A stretch of 64,000 nt of DNA from positions 1-64,000 of the forward strand of contig CAAEVH010000024.1 in the NCBI GenBank assembly GCA_900759445.1, written 5' to 3'. Each line of letters starts with the position of its first letter. Positions within the stretch are counted from its first letter, which is position 1. Below, one piece after another: positions 21,660 through 33,725 of the stretch. The notes under the pieces were generated by a model. It was not told the DNA's origin. It did not search any database and saw only the letters and a list, made by a program, of their open reading frames with translations. This DNA comes from an uncultured Raoultella sp. (GTDB lineage: Bacteria; Pseudomonadota; Gammaproteobacteria; Enterobacterales; Enterobacteriaceae). The translations under genes were made by a program, and so were the position numbers.

Positions 21660-23252
21660 TCAGGGCGCCGGAACGACAGGTGGGCGCCGCTTAAGGCCTG
21701 GCGCCTGCCACATCGAGGTGGTCAGCCCGCTGTCGACCAGCCCCAGCTGGTCGGCATAGACCGATTGCCATTTCTCCATCATCCCCTGGTACAGTTCGCG
21801 ATGTGCCGGATTGGGGGTAAACACCCGATGCCAGCTCACCAGCTTCTCACCAGTGCCGGCCATATCGCTGTACAAGCCGGCGCCGGTTCCGGCGGCGATC
21901 GCGCAGCCCAGCGCCGTGGCTTCGCGCACCGCCGGGACCCGCACCGGCAGGCCGGTGACATCGCTGAGAATCTGGCTCCATAATGCCCCTTTCGATCCGC
22001 CTCCGGCAAACACCAGGCTGTCGAACGTCACGCCGGAGAAGCGGGAGATTTGCGCCAGGTTACAGGCAGAGACAATCGCCGCGTTCTCCTCCAGCGCGCG
22101 GAACAGAGTGGCTTTATTGCATTTCTCCGGGTCGATGGAGAGGTTAATAAACGACGGCGCGGCGTGATACCACTGCTTGAAATGCATGGCATCGGAGAAG
22201 ATCGGCATCACGCCGTGGGAACCTGGCGGTACGCGGCTGGCCATCTCTTCGAGCAGAGCATAGGCATCCACTCCCAGGCGTTCGGCAACCAGCTTCTCTT
22301 CGGCGCAAAAAGCATCGCGGAACCAGCGCATGGTCAGGCCGGTGAAGAAGCTGATCGATTCGGCCTGCGCCATGCCGGGAATGACGTGCGGGTTGATACG
22401 AATATTCATCTGCGGATCGGTACGGACCTCCGGCAGATTCACCACCTGTTGCCAGAAGGTGCCCCCCAGCACCGCGCTTTGGCCGGCGCGTACCACCCCC
22501 AGACCCAGGCAGCCGAGCTGGACATCGCCACCGCCCATGATCACCGGCGTGCCGGCACGTAGCCCGCACTGCCGCGCTGCCGTCTCGGTCACTGCACCGA
22601 GCGGAGTGCCGGTCTCTTTAACCGGCGAGAGCAGATCCGCACGCAGCCCGGCCATATCGAGCAGCGCCGGACGCCAGTCGCGGCTGAACAGGTCGAGCAT
22701 CCCGGTGGTACCGGCATTGGAGGGGTCGACGGCCAGTTCACCGGAGAGTTTTGCCGCCAGCCAGTCGCTAATCATGGTGATGGTGGCAGCCTGACGGTAA
22801 ATATCCGGGCGATGATGGGCCAGCCACAGCAGCCGCGGCATGGCGCTGAGTGCCAGCGTCTGGCCTGAGACATCATAGACTTCCGATTCAAAATGATAAT
22901 CATGGATCTCTTTAAGCTCCGCGACTTCGCGGCTGGCGCGGGCATCGACGTTGGCGCAGGCCCAGATAGCCTCGCCGTTGCGGTCGTAAAGCACAATCCC
23001 TTCGCGCATGGAACAGCAGGCGACGGACTGAATATCGGCCGCCTGAAGGTGCGCGTTTGCCAGCGCCTGGCGGATACACTGGCAGGCCAGCAGCCAGTTG
23101 GTGGTGAGGTCAAACTCCATCGAGCCGGGAACATTTTCCACGCTCAGGTGCTTCCATTCCGCCTGACCGACCGCGACCTGGTGGCCGCTGAGATCGAAAA
23201 TCACCGCCCGAATACTGCCGGTCCCGGCATCTAACGCTAACAGGTAACTCAT
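21660..23252 (-). CDS. lsrK: Autoinducer-2 kinase LsrK
   Basis: This 530-residue FGGY-family kinase phosphorylates the quorum signal AI-2 (DPD) after import, trapping it in the cytosol and creating the inducer of LsrR. Visible motifs are the N-terminal phosphate-binding [47 protein letters not shown] and the C-terminal [19 protein letters not shown]. It equals E. coli LsrK in length, though it begins later at the kinase core and has a C-terminal extension ending RRPPVVPAP. It lies 37 bp downstream of lsrR in the same operon. Confidence 0.95.
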   Translation of the reverse strand: MSYLLALDAGTGSIRAVIFDLSGHQVAVGQAEWKHLSVENVPGSMEFDLTTNWLLACQCIRQALANAHLQAADIQSVACCSMREGIVLYDRNGEAIWACANVDARASREVAELKEIHDYHFESEVYDVSGQTLALSAMPRLLWLAHHRPDIYRQAATITMISDWLAAKLSGELAVDPSNAGTTGMLDLFSRDWRPALLDMAGLRADLLSPVKETGTPLGAVTETAARQCGLRAGTPVIMGGGDVQLGCLGLGVVRAGQSAVLGGTFWQQVVNLPEVRTDPQMNIRINPHVIPGMAQAESISFFTGLTMRWFRDAFCAEEKLVAERLGVDAYALLEEMASRVPPGSHGVMPIFSDAMHFKQWYHAAPSFINLSIDPEKCNKATLFRALEENAAIVSACNLAQISRFSGVTFDSLVFAGGGSKGALWSQILSDVTGLPVRVPAVREATALGCAIAAGTGAGLYSDMAGTGEKLVSWHRVFTPNPAHRELYQGMMEKWQSVYADQLGLVDSGLTTSMWQAPGLKRRPPVVPAP

Positions 23253-23289
23253 GACATGCGCCTCGCGGTTGTTGCGCGGCGCAGGGCCA

Positions 23290-24261
23290 TCAGGAGGCCA
23301 GCGTGAGCACCGCGCGTGCTGTTGTCTCTTCCGTTACCAGGCCATTGATGCGTTTGCCCGTCAGGGCGGCATAAATCGCCTGCGCTTTTTCCGTTCCACC
23401 GGCAACGCCGACAATGGTCGGCAGCTGCGCCAGCTCGTCGAGGGTGACGCCGAGTAATTCCCGGTGAATCTCCAGATCCTCAACCCGCCTGCCGTCGGCC
23501 TGCAGGAAATAACCTAAAATGTCGCCCACCGCGCCTTTACGCGCATACATCAACTGTTCGCCTTCGCTGATGTAGCCGGAGCGCAGGATGGTTGCGTCGC
23601 GGCGCTGGTCGATGGCGCCGATCCCCACGACCGCCGCATCCGCCGCGGTGGCCGCCAGAATCACATCCCGGACGCTCGACTCCCGACGCAGAATTTCAGC
23701 CACATCGGCCGAAGAGACCCGCAGCGGCGCCGGAATGATGCTGACGCGACAGGCGGCGTCCAGTTGGCCGATACCGGTCATATAGGGGCCCACGCCGCCG
23801 GAAAGCGTCACCAGCCGCACCTGCTGCGAACTGATAAACCCGCTCAGGTGCTGCAGACAGCTCATGGTGGCTTCGCCAAACCCCACCGCCAGCAGCTGTC
23901 CTGGTTCCAGTACCCCCATCAGCGATTGCGCCGCGCCGATCCCCAGCCGCGTATTCATCGGTGGCGTATTGAGCGCCGGCAGCACGCGGGCAATCTTCAG
24001 GTCAAAACGCTGTTGCAGCTCGGTTTCCAGCGCCAGACACCCTTCATAGCGGGAGTTGATCTGCACGCGGATCACCCCGGACTGGCGACCTTTCTCCAGC
24101 AGGCGGGAGATCTTTAACCGCGGCAGCCCCAGGCGCTCGCCAATATCGTTCTGCGTCAATCCATCGTGGTAGTAACACCAGGCGACCCGCGCCACCAGCT
24201 CCTCTTCGGCTAACGCCAGGCCTGCGTAGCGGTTCTCTTCCGTAATGCGTTTTTCGCTCAT
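23290..24261 (-). CDS. lsrR: lsr operon repressor LsrR
   Basis: This 323-residue SorC/DeoR-type regulator has an N-terminal helix-turn-helix ([34 protein letters not shown]) and a sugar-binding C-terminal domain (about 70-320) with [32 protein letters not shown] and [17 protein letters not shown]. In E. coli it represses lsrACDBFG and lsrRK until phospho-AI-2 binds. It is divergent from lsrA across 214 bp that carry half-sites likely to be its operators. Confidence 0.95.
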   Translation of the reverse strand: MSEKRITEENRYAGLALAEEELVARVAWCYYHDGLTQNDIGERLGLPRLKISRLLEKGRQSGVIRVQINSRYEGCLALETELQQRFDLKIARVLPALNTPPMNTRLGIGAAQSLMGVLEPGQLLAVGFGEATMSCLQHLSGFISSQQVRLVTLSGGVGPYMTGIGQLDAACRVSIIPAPLRVSSADVAEILRRESSVRDVILAATAADAAVVGIGAIDQRRDATILRSGYISEGEQLMYARKGAVGDILGYFLQADGRRVEDLEIHRELLGVTLDELAQLPTIVGVAGGTEKAQAIYAALTGKRINGLVTEETTARAVLTLAS

Positions 24262-24475
24262 AAAGTGAACTCTTATAAAAATTTAGATCATATGTTCGCT
24301 ATTGCGCGGTCGGAAAGTGTGAGCCGTCCGGCAAAACCGATCTTTCATTGTTTGCAGGTTTTTTCCAACGATCTAAAGCATGAAACTGTGATCTTTGCAC
24401 GGTTGTAAATATAGTTCACCGTCTACGCTTTTGAACATTATTAAATTAAAAAATCATTTGTTCATACGAGGCGCG
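24262..24475. promoter_or_regulatory. lsrR/lsrA divergent regulatory region
   Basis: Two spaced inverted half-site pairs are visible: TGAACT (24266-24271) with TGTTCG (24293-24298), and TGAACA (24432-24437) with TGTTCA (24459-24464), one near each gene start. A CRP-like TGTGATCTTTGCACGG lies at 24387-24402. LsrR binding to two sites and CRP activation are known in E. coli; the exact sites here are inferred. Confidence 0.5.
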
Positions 24476-25966
24476 ATGATGAAGCCACTGCTTGAAGCCC
24501 GTCAGATTCGCAAACAGTTCTCCGGCATCGCCGTGTTGAAGGGCATTGATTTCACGCTCTTTTCTGGCCAGGTGCATGCGCTGATGGGCGGTAATGGCGC
24601 GGGAAAATCGACGCTGATGAAGATTATCGCCGGGGTGGAAACGCCCGACGACGGTGAACTCACTCTTGGCGGCCGCGCTTTTGCGCGTCTCAACCCGGCT
24701 CTGGCTCATCAACTGGGTGTTTACCTTGTTCCCCAGGAACCGCTGCTGTTTCCTAACCTGACGGTACGGGAAAATATTCTCTTTCGCCTGCCGAAACGCG
24801 CCGATAACGACGCGCGTTTACAGGAGACGCTGCGGCAACTGAACTGTCAGCTCAATCTGGAGGCGGTGGCCGGGACGCTGGAAGTGGCGGATCAGCAGAT
24901 GGTGGAGATCCTGCGCGGTCTGATGCGCGATGCGCAGATCCTGATCCTCGATGAACCCACCGCCTCGTTAACCCCCGGGGAGACGGATCGGTTGTTTCGT
25001 CAGATCCGCGCTCTGCAGGATCTCGGCGTCGGTATCGTGTTTATCTCGCATAAGCTGCCGGAGATCCGTCAGATCGCCAGCCATATCTCGGTCATGCGCG
25101 ACGGGGCGGTGGTGCTGAGCGGCGACACGGCGAGCTACAGCGACGCGCAGCTAATCAATGCCATGACCCCCGCCCTTCGTGGACACGATCTCAGCGATAC
25201 CCAGAAGCTATGGTTGGCGCTGCCGGGGAATCGCCGTACCCAGCCGCAGGATTTCCCGGTGCTACGGGTGGACGATCTGACCGGAGAAGGTTTTATCGAT
25301 CTCAGTCTGGAGATCCATGCCGGAGAGATCGTTGGTCTCGCCGGGCTGGTGGGATCCGGGCGCACCGAATTTGCCGAGACGCTCTACGGTCTGCGTCCGC
25401 CGCGAGCTGGCCGGATATGGCTGGAAAACCGCGATATCAGTCGCGACAGCACGCGCGCGCGGCTCGCCAGCGGGCTGGTTTATCTGCCGGAAGATCGGCA
25501 GGTCTCCGGGCTGTTTCTCGATGCCCCGGTGCGCTGGAACACGGTGATGTTTAACCAGCCGTCGTGGTGGCAGCAGCGCCAGCGCGAAGCGGCGGTAGTG
25601 GAGCGCTACCATCGGGCGCTGGGCATCAAACTCAATCACAGCGATCAGACCGTGCGCACGCTATCCGGCGGCAATCAGCAAAAGGTGCTGCTGGCTCGCT
25701 GTCTGGAAGCCAATCCGCTGCTGCTGATTGTCGATGAACCGACGCGCGGCGTGGATGTTTCCGCCCGCGCCGACATCTATCAACTGCTGAAAAGCGTCGC
25801 CGCGCAAAACGTGGCGGTGCTGATGATATCAAGCGATCTGGATGAGTTTGTCGGGCTGGCTGACCGGGTGGTGGTTATGCACCAGGGCCGGCAGAGCGGG
25901 GAACTGCTCCGGCAGGCGGTCACCGTCGATCGCATGATGACCCTGGCCTTTGGAGGGCAGTCATGA
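24476..25966 (+). CDS. lsrA: AI-2 import ATP-binding protein LsrA
   Basis: This 496-residue protein is a tandem ABC ATPase of the sugar-importer type that energises AI-2 uptake. Domain 1 has Walker [10 protein letters not shown] (about residue 40) and Walker [11 protein letters not shown]; its signature motif is degenerate. Domain 2 (from about 260) has a degenerate Walker [11 protein letters not shown], an intact signature [15 protein letters not shown] and Walker [11 protein letters not shown]. The ATG at 24476 has CGAGG upstream; an upstream start at 24395 would add 27 residues unlike the family. Its stop overlaps the lsrC start. Confidence 0.95.
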   Translation: MMKPLLEARQIRKQFSGIAVLKGIDFTLFSGQVHALMGGNGAGKSTLMKIIAGVETPDDGELTLGGRAFARLNPALAHQLGVYLVPQEPLLFPNLTVRENILFRLPKRADNDARLQETLRQLNCQLNLEAVAGTLEVADQQMVEILRGLMRDAQILILDEPTASLTPGETDRLFRQIRALQDLGVGIVFISHKLPEIRQIASHISVMRDGAVVLSGDTASYSDAQLINAMTPALRGHDLSDTQKLWLALPGNRRTQPQDFPVLRVDDLTGEGFIDLSLEIHAGEIVGLAGLVGSGRTEFAETLYGLRPPRAGRIWLENRDISRDSTRARLASGLVYLPEDRQVSGLFLDAPVRWNTVMFNQPSWWQQRQREAAVVERYHRALGIKLNHSDQTVRTLSGGNQQKVLLARCLEANPLLLIVDEPTRGVDVSARADIYQLLKSVAAQNVAVLMISSDLDEFVGLADRVVVMHQGRQSGELLRQAVTVDRMMTLAFGGQS

Positions 25967-26997
25967 AAACGTTACTCAGAAACCGCGAGCTGAGCGCGTT
26001 GCTGGCGATTCTGGCGCTGTTTGCGCTGCTGATTGCGCTCAACCCCGCCTGGTTCAACCTGCAAATTCTGGCGATGATTTTTGCCAGTTCGCAAATCCTC
26101 TGTCTGCTGGCGCTGGGGGCGACGCTGGTCATGCTGACCCGCAATATTGACGTCTCCGTCGGCTCGACCGTCGGCCTGAGCGCGATTGCGGTCGGCGCCG
26201 CGCTCAACGGCGGCTATGGTCTGACGGCGGCGATTGTCTTTGCGCTAGCGATTGGCGCACTGGCGGGGGCCTTTAACGGCCTGCTGGTGGTTGGACTACG
26301 CATTCCGGCGATTGTTGCGACGCTCGGCACCCTGGGGCTGTATCGCGGAATGATGCTGCTGTGGACCGGAGGCAAGTGGATCGAGGGGCTGCCCGATAGC
26401 CTGAAGTCGCTTTCTGAACCGTTCTTTATCGGCGTATCGCCGCTGGGCTGGCTGGTGCTGGCGCTACTGCTGAGCGGGACCTGGCTGCTGGCTCGCACCG
26501 CCTTTGGTCGCGATTTTTACGCCGTGGGCGATAACCTGGCCGCCGCGCGTCAGCTGGGCGTCGCGGTCAACCGCACGCGGATGCTGGCCTTTACGCTCAA
26601 CGGCATGCTGGCAGCCTGCGCCGGGATCGTCTTTGCCGCGCAGATTGGCTTTGTCCCCAACCAGACCGGTAGCGGGCTGGAGATGAAAGCCATCGCCGCC
26701 TGCGTACTGGGCGGGATCTCGCTGCTCGGCGGGACCGGAACCCTCGTCGGCGCTTTTCTCGGCGCCTTTTTCCTCACTCAAATCGATACCGTACTGGTGC
26801 TGCTGCGGCTGCCGGCATGGTGGAACGACTTTATTGCCGGCCTCGTTCTGCTGGGCGTACTGGTACTCGACGGGCGGCTGCGTCAGGCGCTGGCGCGGCA
26901 TCAGCGGGCGCTGAAGTACAGCCGTTTTCAGCCCGGCAATAAAGGGGGAAAGCACGTCACCCCGTTCGAAAAACGTAAAAACAAAGAGGTGGCGTAG
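25963..26997 (+). CDS. lsrC: AI-2 import permease LsrC
   Basis: This 344-residue inner membrane permease of the ribose/AraH type forms half of the AI-2 channel. It has eight to ten membrane segments and the BPD_transp_2 family marks [22 protein letters not shown] near the N-terminus and [30 protein letters not shown] near the C-terminus. Its ATG overlaps the lsrA stop as ATGA with GGAGGG upstream, so the two are translationally coupled. Confidence 0.95.
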   Translation: MKTLLRNRELSALLAILALFALLIALNPAWFNLQILAMIFASSQILCLLALGATLVMLTRNIDVSVGSTVGLSAIAVGAALNGGYGLTAAIVFALAIGALAGAFNGLLVVGLRIPAIVATLGTLGLYRGMMLLWTGGKWIEGLPDSLKSLSEPFFIGVSPLGWLVLALLLSGTWLLARTAFGRDFYAVGDNLAAARQLGVAVNRTRMLAFTLNGMLAACAGIVFAAQIGFVPNQTGSGLEMKAIAACVLGGISLLGGTGTLVGAFLGAFFLTQIDTVLVLLRLPAWWNDFIAGLVLLGVLVLDGRLRQALARHQRALKYSRFQPGNKGGKHVTPFEKRKNKEVA

Positions 26998-27975
26998 ATG
27001 AAACTCAACTGGGAAAGCGCGCTGCTGGCATTACTGGTGCTGGAGATTCTGCTGTTTGGGGCGATCAATCCGCGGATGCTGGATATCAACATGCTGCTGT
27101 TTAGCACCAGCGACTTTATCTGTATTGGCATCGTCGCACTGCCGCTGACTCTGGTGATCATCAGCGGCGGTATTGATATTTCCCTCGGCTCCACCATTGG
27201 CCTGTGCGCCATCGCGCTGGGGGTGATGATGCAGGCGGGTTGGCCGCTGGCGCTGGCGATCCCGCTCACCCTTGCCATTGGGCTACTGTGCGGCCTGGTG
27301 AATGCCGCGTTGATTCACTACACCGGCATCAGCCCGCTGGTGATTACTCTCGGCACGCTGTATCTCTACGGCGGCGGGGCGCTGCTGCTTTCGGGAATGG
27401 CCGGGGCGACGGGCTATGAAGGGATTGGCGGCTTTCCCGATAGCTTTACGGCTTTTGCCAACCTGACGCTATTGGGCCTACCGCTGCCGCTGGTGATGTT
27501 TGCCATCATCACCTTTTTCTTCTGGCTGCTGACCCATCGCGGGCGTTTTGGCCGCCACCTCTTTTTACTCGGACAAAACCCCAGAGCAGCACGCTATGCC
27601 GCACTGTCGGTCAACGGTATGCCCTACGTGCTGTATGGCCTGGTGGGCGTGGCCTCGGCAATTGCCGCCTTGATTCTGGTCTCCTATTTCGGTTCGGCGC
27701 GTTCGGATTTAGGCCGCGACCTGCTGATGCCGGCGCTGACCGCTGCCGTGCTCGGTGGAGCGAATATTTATGGCGGGTCGGGTTCGATACTCGGTACGGC
27801 GCTGGCGGCACTGCTGGTGGGGTATCTGCAACAGGGTTTACAGATGGTCGGCATCCCCAACCAGGTGTCGAGCGCGTTGTCAGGGGCACTGTTGGTGGTG
27901 GTGGTGATGGGGCGTTCGCTGAGCCTGCACCGCGAATGGCTACGCACGGCCTGGCGGCGTCTTTCTCGCGCATAG
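26998..27975 (+). CDS. lsrD: AI-2 import permease LsrD
   Basis: The 325-residue second channel subunit starts on the base after the lsrC stop. It shows the same BPD_transp_2 architecture: [19 protein letters not shown] [24 protein letters not shown], then [40 protein letters not shown]. Length is close to E. coli LsrD (330). It is followed by a 124 bp gap before lsrB. Confidence 0.95.
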   Translation: MKLNWESALLALLVLEILLFGAINPRMLDINMLLFSTSDFICIGIVALPLTLVIISGGIDISLGSTIGLCAIALGVMMQAGWPLALAIPLTLAIGLLCGLVNAALIHYTGISPLVITLGTLYLYGGGALLLSGMAGATGYEGIGGFPDSFTAFANLTLLGLPLPLVMFAIITFFFWLLTHRGRFGRHLFLLGQNPRAARYAALSVNGMPYVLYGLVGVASAIAALILVSYFGSARSDLGRDLLMPALTAAVLGGANIYGGSGSILGTALAALLVGYLQQGLQMVGIPNQVSSALSGALLVVVVMGRSLSLHREWLRTAWRRLSRA

Positions 27976-28099
27976 ACATCATTCACTTTGCCAGAAGGCG
28001 GCAAGTTCATGCGTTCCCGGGTGCTGCGGGGTGAACGAAGGTAGCCAACGCACATGCAACTTGAAGTATGACGGTTTAAAACAATCGGAGCATAACAAG

Positions 28100-29113
28100 A
28101 TGAAAGCAAAACATATCCTGCAAATCAGTGCCCTGGCGCTGGCCATGAGTGTCGCGGTGGCTCAGGCGGCGGATCGCATCGCCTTTATTCCTAAGCTGGT
28201 CGGCGTGGGCTTCTTTACCAGCGGCGGCAACGGCGCGAAAGAAGCAGGCAAAGCGCTTGGCGTGGACGTCACCTACGACGGCCCGACCGAACCAAGCGTG
28301 TCCGGCCAGGTGCAGCTGATCAACAACTTCGTCAATCAGGGTTACAACGCGATTATCGTCTCGGCAGTGTCGCCGGATGGCCTGTGTCCAGCGCTGAAGC
28401 GGGCGATGCAGCGCGGCGTGAAGGTCCTGACCTGGGACTCCGATACTAAACCCGAGTGCCGCAGCATCTACATCAACCAGGGCACTCCGCAGCAGCTCGG
28501 CGGCCTGCTGGTGGAGATGGCGGAAAAACAGGTGACGAAGCCCGCCGCCAAAGTGGCATTTTTCTACTCCAGCCCGACGGTGACCGACCAGAACCAGTGG
28601 GTGAAAGAGGCGAAAGCCAAAATCGAAAAAGAGCATCCGCAGTGGGAGGTGGTGACGACGCAGTTTGGCTATAACGACGCCACCAAATCGTTGCAAACCG
28701 CCGAGGGGATCTTAAAAGCGTATCCGGATCTCGACGCCATTATCGCCCCTGACGCCAACGCGCTGCCGGCCGCCGCGCAGGCGGCAGAGAACCTCAAGCG
28801 CCAGGGCGTGGCGATTGTCGGTTTCAGCACGCCGAATGTGATGCGCCCCTATGTCGAGCGCGGCACGGTAAAAGCCTTCGGCCTGTGGGATGTGGTACAG
28901 CAGGGGAAAATTGCGGTTAACGTCGCCGATCGGCTGCTAAAAAAAGGCGATCTTAACGTTGGCGATAGTGTGGATATCAAAGACATCGGGACGCTGAAGG
29001 TTGAGCCAAACAGCGTGCAGGGCTACCAGTATGAAGCGCAAGGCAACGGTATCGTACTGCTGCCAGAGCGCGTGGTGTTCACCAAAGAGAACATCAATCA
29101 CTACGACTTCTGA
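28100..29113 (+). CDS. lsrB: AI-2 periplasmic binding protein LsrB
   Basis: This 337-residue protein captures AI-2 in the periplasm and feeds LsrACD. The ATG at 28100 begins a Sec signal peptide [20 protein letters not shown] ending AQA, with mature [20 protein letters not shown]. Binding-pocket type residues of the family are seen in [50 protein letters not shown] frame start at 28031 lacks the signal peptide and is rejected. Its stop overlaps the lsrF region by TGATG. Confidence 0.96.
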   Translation: MKAKHILQISALALAMSVAVAQAADRIAFIPKLVGVGFFTSGGNGAKEAGKALGVDVTYDGPTEPSVSGQVQLINNFVNQGYNAIIVSAVSPDGLCPALKRAMQRGVKVLTWDSDTKPECRSIYINQGTPQQLGGLLVEMAEKQVTKPAAKVAFFYSSPTVTDQNQWVKEAKAKIEKEHPQWEVVTTQFGYNDATKSLQTAEGILKAYPDLDAIIAPDANALPAAAQAAENLKRQGVAIVGFSTPNVMRPYVERGTVKAFGLWDVVQQGKIAVNVADRLLKKGDLNVGDSVDIKDIGTLKVEPNSVQGYQYEAQGNGIVLLPERVVFTKENINHYDF

Positions 29114-29124
29114 TGGAGGACGAG

Positions 29125-30012
29125 ATGGCAGATTTAGACGATATCAAAGAGGGAAAAGACTTCGGCTTTGACCGGCCGCAGAAGAATACGCTCTATACGT
29201 TGAAAGGCTGTGGTTCGCTGGAGTGGGGAATGCAGTCCCGGCTGGCGCGTATCTTTAATCCGCAGAGCAACCGCACCGTCATGCTGGCTTTCGATCACGG
29301 CTACTTTCAGGGGCCGACCACCGGGCTTGAACGTATCGATCTCTCTATTGCGCCGCTGTTTGAGGAGACCGACGTGCTGATGTGTACCCGCGGGGTGCTA
29401 CGCAGCCAGGTCCCGGCGGCCACCAACAAGCCGGTGGTGCTACGCGCCTCCGGCGGCAATTCTATTCTCAGCGAACTCTCCAACGAGTGCGTTGCCGTGG
29501 CGATGGAAGATGCTCTGCGCCTCAACGTCTGCGCGGTGGCGGCGCAGGTCTATATCGGCAGCGAATACGAACACCAGTCGATCAATAACATCATTAAGCT
29601 GGTGGATGCGGGCAACCGCTACGGTATGCCGGTGCTGGCGGTGACCGGCGTGGGGAAAGAGATGACCCGCGACGCCCGCTACTTCTCGCTTGCCAGCCGC
29701 ATTGCTGCCGAGATGGGGGCGCAGTTTGTCAAAACCTACTTTGTCGATGAGGGGTTTGAAAAAGTCACCGCCAGCTGCCCGGTGCCAATTGTGATCGCCG
29801 GGGGCAAAAAGTTGCCGGAACATGAAGCGCTGGAGATGTGCTGGCGGGCGCTTGACCAGGGGGCATCCGGCGTCGATATGGGGCGCAATATCTTCCAGTC
29901 CAGCGCGCCGCGGGCGATGTTAAAGGCGGTGAAAAAAGTGGTCCATGAGAATATGAGCGCCCGCGAGGCATATCAGTTCTGGCAGGAAGAGAAACAGGGA
30001 GAGCAAAAATGA
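29125..30012 (+). CDS. lsrF: 3-hydroxy-5-phosphonooxypentane-2,4-dione thiolase LsrF
   Basis: This 295-residue class I aldolase-like enzyme transfers acetyl from the phospho-AI-2 product to CoA. The ATG at 29125 gives [15 protein letters not shown], as in E. coli; the ATG at 29113 precedes the GGAGG box and is less likely. Motifs include [21 protein letters not shown], the Schiff-base lysine region [15 protein letters not shown] and [18 protein letters not shown], and [14 protein letters not shown]. Its stop overlaps lsrG. Confidence 0.95.
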   Translation: MADLDDIKEGKDFGFDRPQKNTLYTLKGCGSLEWGMQSRLARIFNPQSNRTVMLAFDHGYFQGPTTGLERIDLSIAPLFEETDVLMCTRGVLRSQVPAATNKPVVLRASGGNSILSELSNECVAVAMEDALRLNVCAVAAQVYIGSEYEHQSINNIIKLVDAGNRYGMPVLAVTGVGKEMTRDARYFSLASRIAAEMGAQFVKTYFVDEGFEKVTASCPVPIVIAGGKKLPEHEALEMCWRALDQGASGVDMGRNIFQSSAPRAMLKAVKKVVHENMSAREAYQFWQEEKQGEQK

Positions 30013-30302
30013 ATGTGACGCTGGTGGAGATTAATATCAGGCCAGAGCGGGTGGCGGAGTTTCTCGACGTTTTTCGGGCTAACCATGAAGGGGCGCTAAA
30101 AGAGCCGGGCAACCTGCGATTTGACGTGCTGCAGGACCCGGAAGTGAAGACCCGTTTTTTTATCTACGAAGCTTATAAAGATGATGAGGCGGTGCTGGCG
30201 CATAAGAAAACCCCGCACTACCTGGCCTGCGTGGAAAAGCTCGACCAGATGATGTCGGAGCCGCGTAAGAAACGCAGTTTCGTGGGGTTATTGCCGGAAT
30301 AG
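30009..30302 (+). CDS. lsrG: Phospho-AI-2 isomerase LsrG
   Basis: The 97-residue antibiotic biosynthesis monooxygenase (ABM)-fold protein isomerises phospho-AI-2 to the substrate of LsrF. It carries [43 protein letters not shown] and the C-terminal [27 protein letters not shown], both close to E. coli LsrG. It overlaps lsrF by four bases and ends the operon. No tam gene follows as it does in E. coli. Confidence 0.95.
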   Translation: MNVTLVEINIRPERVAEFLDVFRANHEGALKEPGNLRFDVLQDPEVKTRFFIYEAYKDDEAVLAHKKTPHYLACVEKLDQMMSEPRKKRSFVGLLPE

Positions 30303-30621
30303 CCTTGCCCCCTGGCCTGCGGGATCTCTGCGGCGAGCGGATTATCGCAGGCCATGTTTCTGGCGAGAGGGGAGTGCTTTAAACTTTCTTTTGTATTGTG
30401 GGTAGGGTTTACCGCAATGATAAACCGGACGGTGAGTGCATTATCTTCGCGATGTATTCAACGTATTAATATATTCTGCAAGGAACTGTATATTTAAATA
30501 TGAATTAGCGCTCCCGGCGGTTTGGTACAAAATAAATAAAGGTTTTTGGTTTGTTTTATTTGAGTTGTTTGTTCTTTTTGCATACATTCGGGGTTGGCCA
30601 TGCTGATAGTAAGGATACTCG
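30303..30621. other. Intergenic region where GC content falls
   Basis: The 319 bp gap between lsrG and the accessory cassette begins GC-rich, with a 9 bp inverted repeat TGGCCTGCG / CGCAGGCCA at 30313-30354 that may be a terminator remnant, and turns AT-rich from about 30470. It probably holds the cassette promoter. No gene is seen. Confidence 0.4.
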
Positions 30622-31335
30622 ATGAAAGCCTCGGACTATTTAAAAATGAAGTTGCAGAGCGACAGGCAGCTAGCGGTGTATGGACAACAGGGCGTAATCT
30701 CCACATGGAAAGCAATGAAGGGCATTGGTTCTGATATTTACTCCGGGGTTGAGCGGGTAAGTTGGTATTCTTCTTGTCTTATCCCCAGATATCATGATGT
30801 TTGCGGGCAATTATACTCCGAAGAGAAAAGGATGATGTATTCCATTCGCTCCATCTATCGGTACCGTGACGTGATAGTCCATATATTCTATCTCTACTTT
30901 CAAATGGTCATAGACGATACGGAAAACGGAAATTCGAAGGGTATTGTGCGTTCTGTTGATTCAACAGCTACAAGGGTGGTTGCCCGAATGCCAGAAAGTA
31001 GGGCAGTGCAGTTGGGCCTTGCTGTTACCCTGGCCGAGGCATTATCTATGTCAGATTTAGTGTCTCGTGCGGTTGTTGAAAGGCTCGCTGCACGGGTTCC
31101 AGGTGTTGTTTGGATGTTCCAGATATTCGGGACCGAACAGAAATGTGCCCTTGCTGCCCGTAGTCTGAAAACACTGGATCCAAAATACTTCGCGATACTC
31201 TACAACGCAGAACTAGAAATGCTTTATTACTTCCTTGAACCTGTTCTATCCGAAGTTATCAAAAATGTTAAGATAAAATTTTATCAGGATTTCGATGAGT
31301 GTTATAACGCCATAAAGAGTAAGTATCATGTTTAA
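30622..31335 (+). CDS. Unrecognised 237-residue protein, candidate Hcp-linked effector
   Basis: I do not recognise this protein. It opens MKASDYLKMKLQSDRQLAVY, has an aromatic, Cys-containing middle (SWYSSCLIPRYHDVCGQLY), a short hydrophobic patch VIVHIFYLYFQMVI near residue 87, and an extended moderately hydrophobic helical region (AVQLGLAVTLAEALSMSDLV to VVWMFQIFG) around residues 128-170. No signal peptide and no catalytic motif is evident. Its stop overlaps the start of a 61-residue two-helix membrane protein, and an orphan Hcp follows. Codon use is AT-rich compared with the flanking lsr and patA genes. A membrane-acting T6SS effector is one possibility; it is an inference from context only. 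Confidence 0.7.
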   Translation: MKASDYLKMKLQSDRQLAVYGQQGVISTWKAMKGIGSDIYSGVERVSWYSSCLIPRYHDVCGQLYSEEKRMMYSIRSIYRYRDVIVHIFYLYFQMVIDDTENGNSKGIVRSVDSTATRVVARMPESRAVQLGLAVTLAEALSMSDLVSRAVVERLAARVPGVVWMFQIFGTEQKCALAARSLKTLDPKYFAILYNAELEMLYYFLEPVLSEVIKNVKIKFYQDFDECYNAIKSKYHV

Positions 31336-31513
31336 AACTTTACTGTCACTTATTTTTAACGAAGGACTTATTCTGGTCTGCTACATTGGGTCTGGATTTT
31401 TTTATCTTGAATTTTTTCCGACTTACTGGTTTGCTTTAACCATTTTTTCAATGATAGTACTGATCATTATATTGCCTAAATTTACGGAACGATTCGATAA
31501 GTACGATAAATAA
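31328..31513 (+). CDS. Unrecognised 61-residue two-helix membrane protein, candidate immunity protein
   Basis: This very AT-rich small gene encodes two membrane helices (LLSLIFNEGLILVCYIGSGF and WFALTIFSMIVLIIILP) joined by a short turn, with a charged tail TERFDKYDK. The start ATG overlaps the stop of the 237-residue gene in the eight bases ATGTTTAA, so translation is coupled. Small hydrophobic proteins coded right after a toxin gene are often immunity proteins against membrane-active toxins; that role here is inferred. No homologue is recognised. Confidence 0.65.
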   Translation: MFKTLLSLIFNEGLILVCYIGSGFFYLEFFPTYWFALTIFSMIVLIIILPKFTERFDKYDK

Positions 31514-31533
31514 TTTCTACGAAAAGGATTTTT

Positions 31534-32013
31534 ATGTCTAATCCAGCCTATTTATGGTTAACGGATGAAAATGGTTCACCGATGGTCGGTCCGTCGCTGG
31601 TATCAGGTCGTGAAGGGGCTATCGAGCTGAAATCGTTTACCCATAACGTCAATATTCCGATTGACGGCAATACCGGAAAGTTGACCGGCACGCGTATTCA
31701 TATGCCGATTATGTTTCAGAAGGAATTTGACCGTGTCACTCCCATGCTTTACCGGGCGTTAAGTACCGGGAGAACTTTGCAATCTGCGATGTTCAAACTG
31801 TATCAGATTATTAAGGCCGGGTTAGAGCAGGAGTACTTCAATATTATTCTTGAAAATGTAAAGCTGACATCAATCACGCCGGATTTATACCCAGGGGCAG
31901 ATACCGGAACGCATCTTGAAACGGTGCTTATGCGCTATGAAAAAATTACCTGGAAGCATTGCGATGGCAATATTGTCTATACAGACTCATGGAATGAGCG
32001 TGCGACATATTAA
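31534..32013 (+). CDS. hcp: Hcp family type VI secretion tube/effector-carrier protein (orphan)
   Basis: This 159-residue protein is an Hcp of the TIGR03344 type: MSNPAYLWLTDENGSP at the start, GREGAIELKSFTHNVNIPIDGNTGKLTG, then YFNIILENVKLTSITPDLYPG and the C-terminal WNERATY. Hcp forms the hexameric inner tube of the T6SS and can carry small effectors. No other T6SS core gene (tssBCEFGKLM, vgrG) is in the window, so it is an orphan copy. AAGGA lies before the ATG, 20 bp after the small membrane protein gene, suggesting an operon of effector candidate, immunity candidate and Hcp. Confidence 0.93.
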   Translation: MSNPAYLWLTDENGSPMVGPSLVSGREGAIELKSFTHNVNIPIDGNTGKLTGTRIHMPIMFQKEFDRVTPMLYRALSTGRTLQSAMFKLYQIIKAGLEQEYFNIILENVKLTSITPDLYPGADTGTHLETVLMRYEKITWKHCDGNIVYTDSWNERATY

Positions 32014-32099
32014 CCGTATAGGCAAACGGCATATGACATGAAGGTGAAAGTCGGGCAGTACGGCATTGGTCTGGCCGGTATGACGGAATGGCAGGCGTA

Positions 32100-32136
32100 A
32101 AAAAGCCCGGCGAACATCGTTTTCGCCGGGCTTTTG
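32100..32136. terminator. Bidirectional terminator between hcp and patA
   Basis: A 14 bp stem AAAAGCCCGGCGAA / TTCGCCGGGCTTTT with a seven-base loop serves both convergent genes, 86 bp after hcp and 11 bp after the patA stop. Confidence 0.9.
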
Positions 32137-32146
32137 TTGACTATCT

Positions 32147-33588
<1,442 letters not shown>

Positions 33589-33725
33589 CTTCGGCACGGC
33601 AGCTGAAAATCGGGATAAACGCAGCGCGAAAGCGCATTTGAACGAAATTTAATCTCACGGCGATATTTTTGGCATGTTTTACTCCTGAGCGGGGGACGCT
33701 ACCCGTCTGGAGGCATTCCACCGCG

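Noticed and set aside
32014..32099. 20-codon frame (MKVKVGQYGIGLAGMTEWQA) between hcp and its terminator
   Set aside because: No ribosome-binding site and no recognised family; it may be remnant sequence but cannot be supported as a gene.
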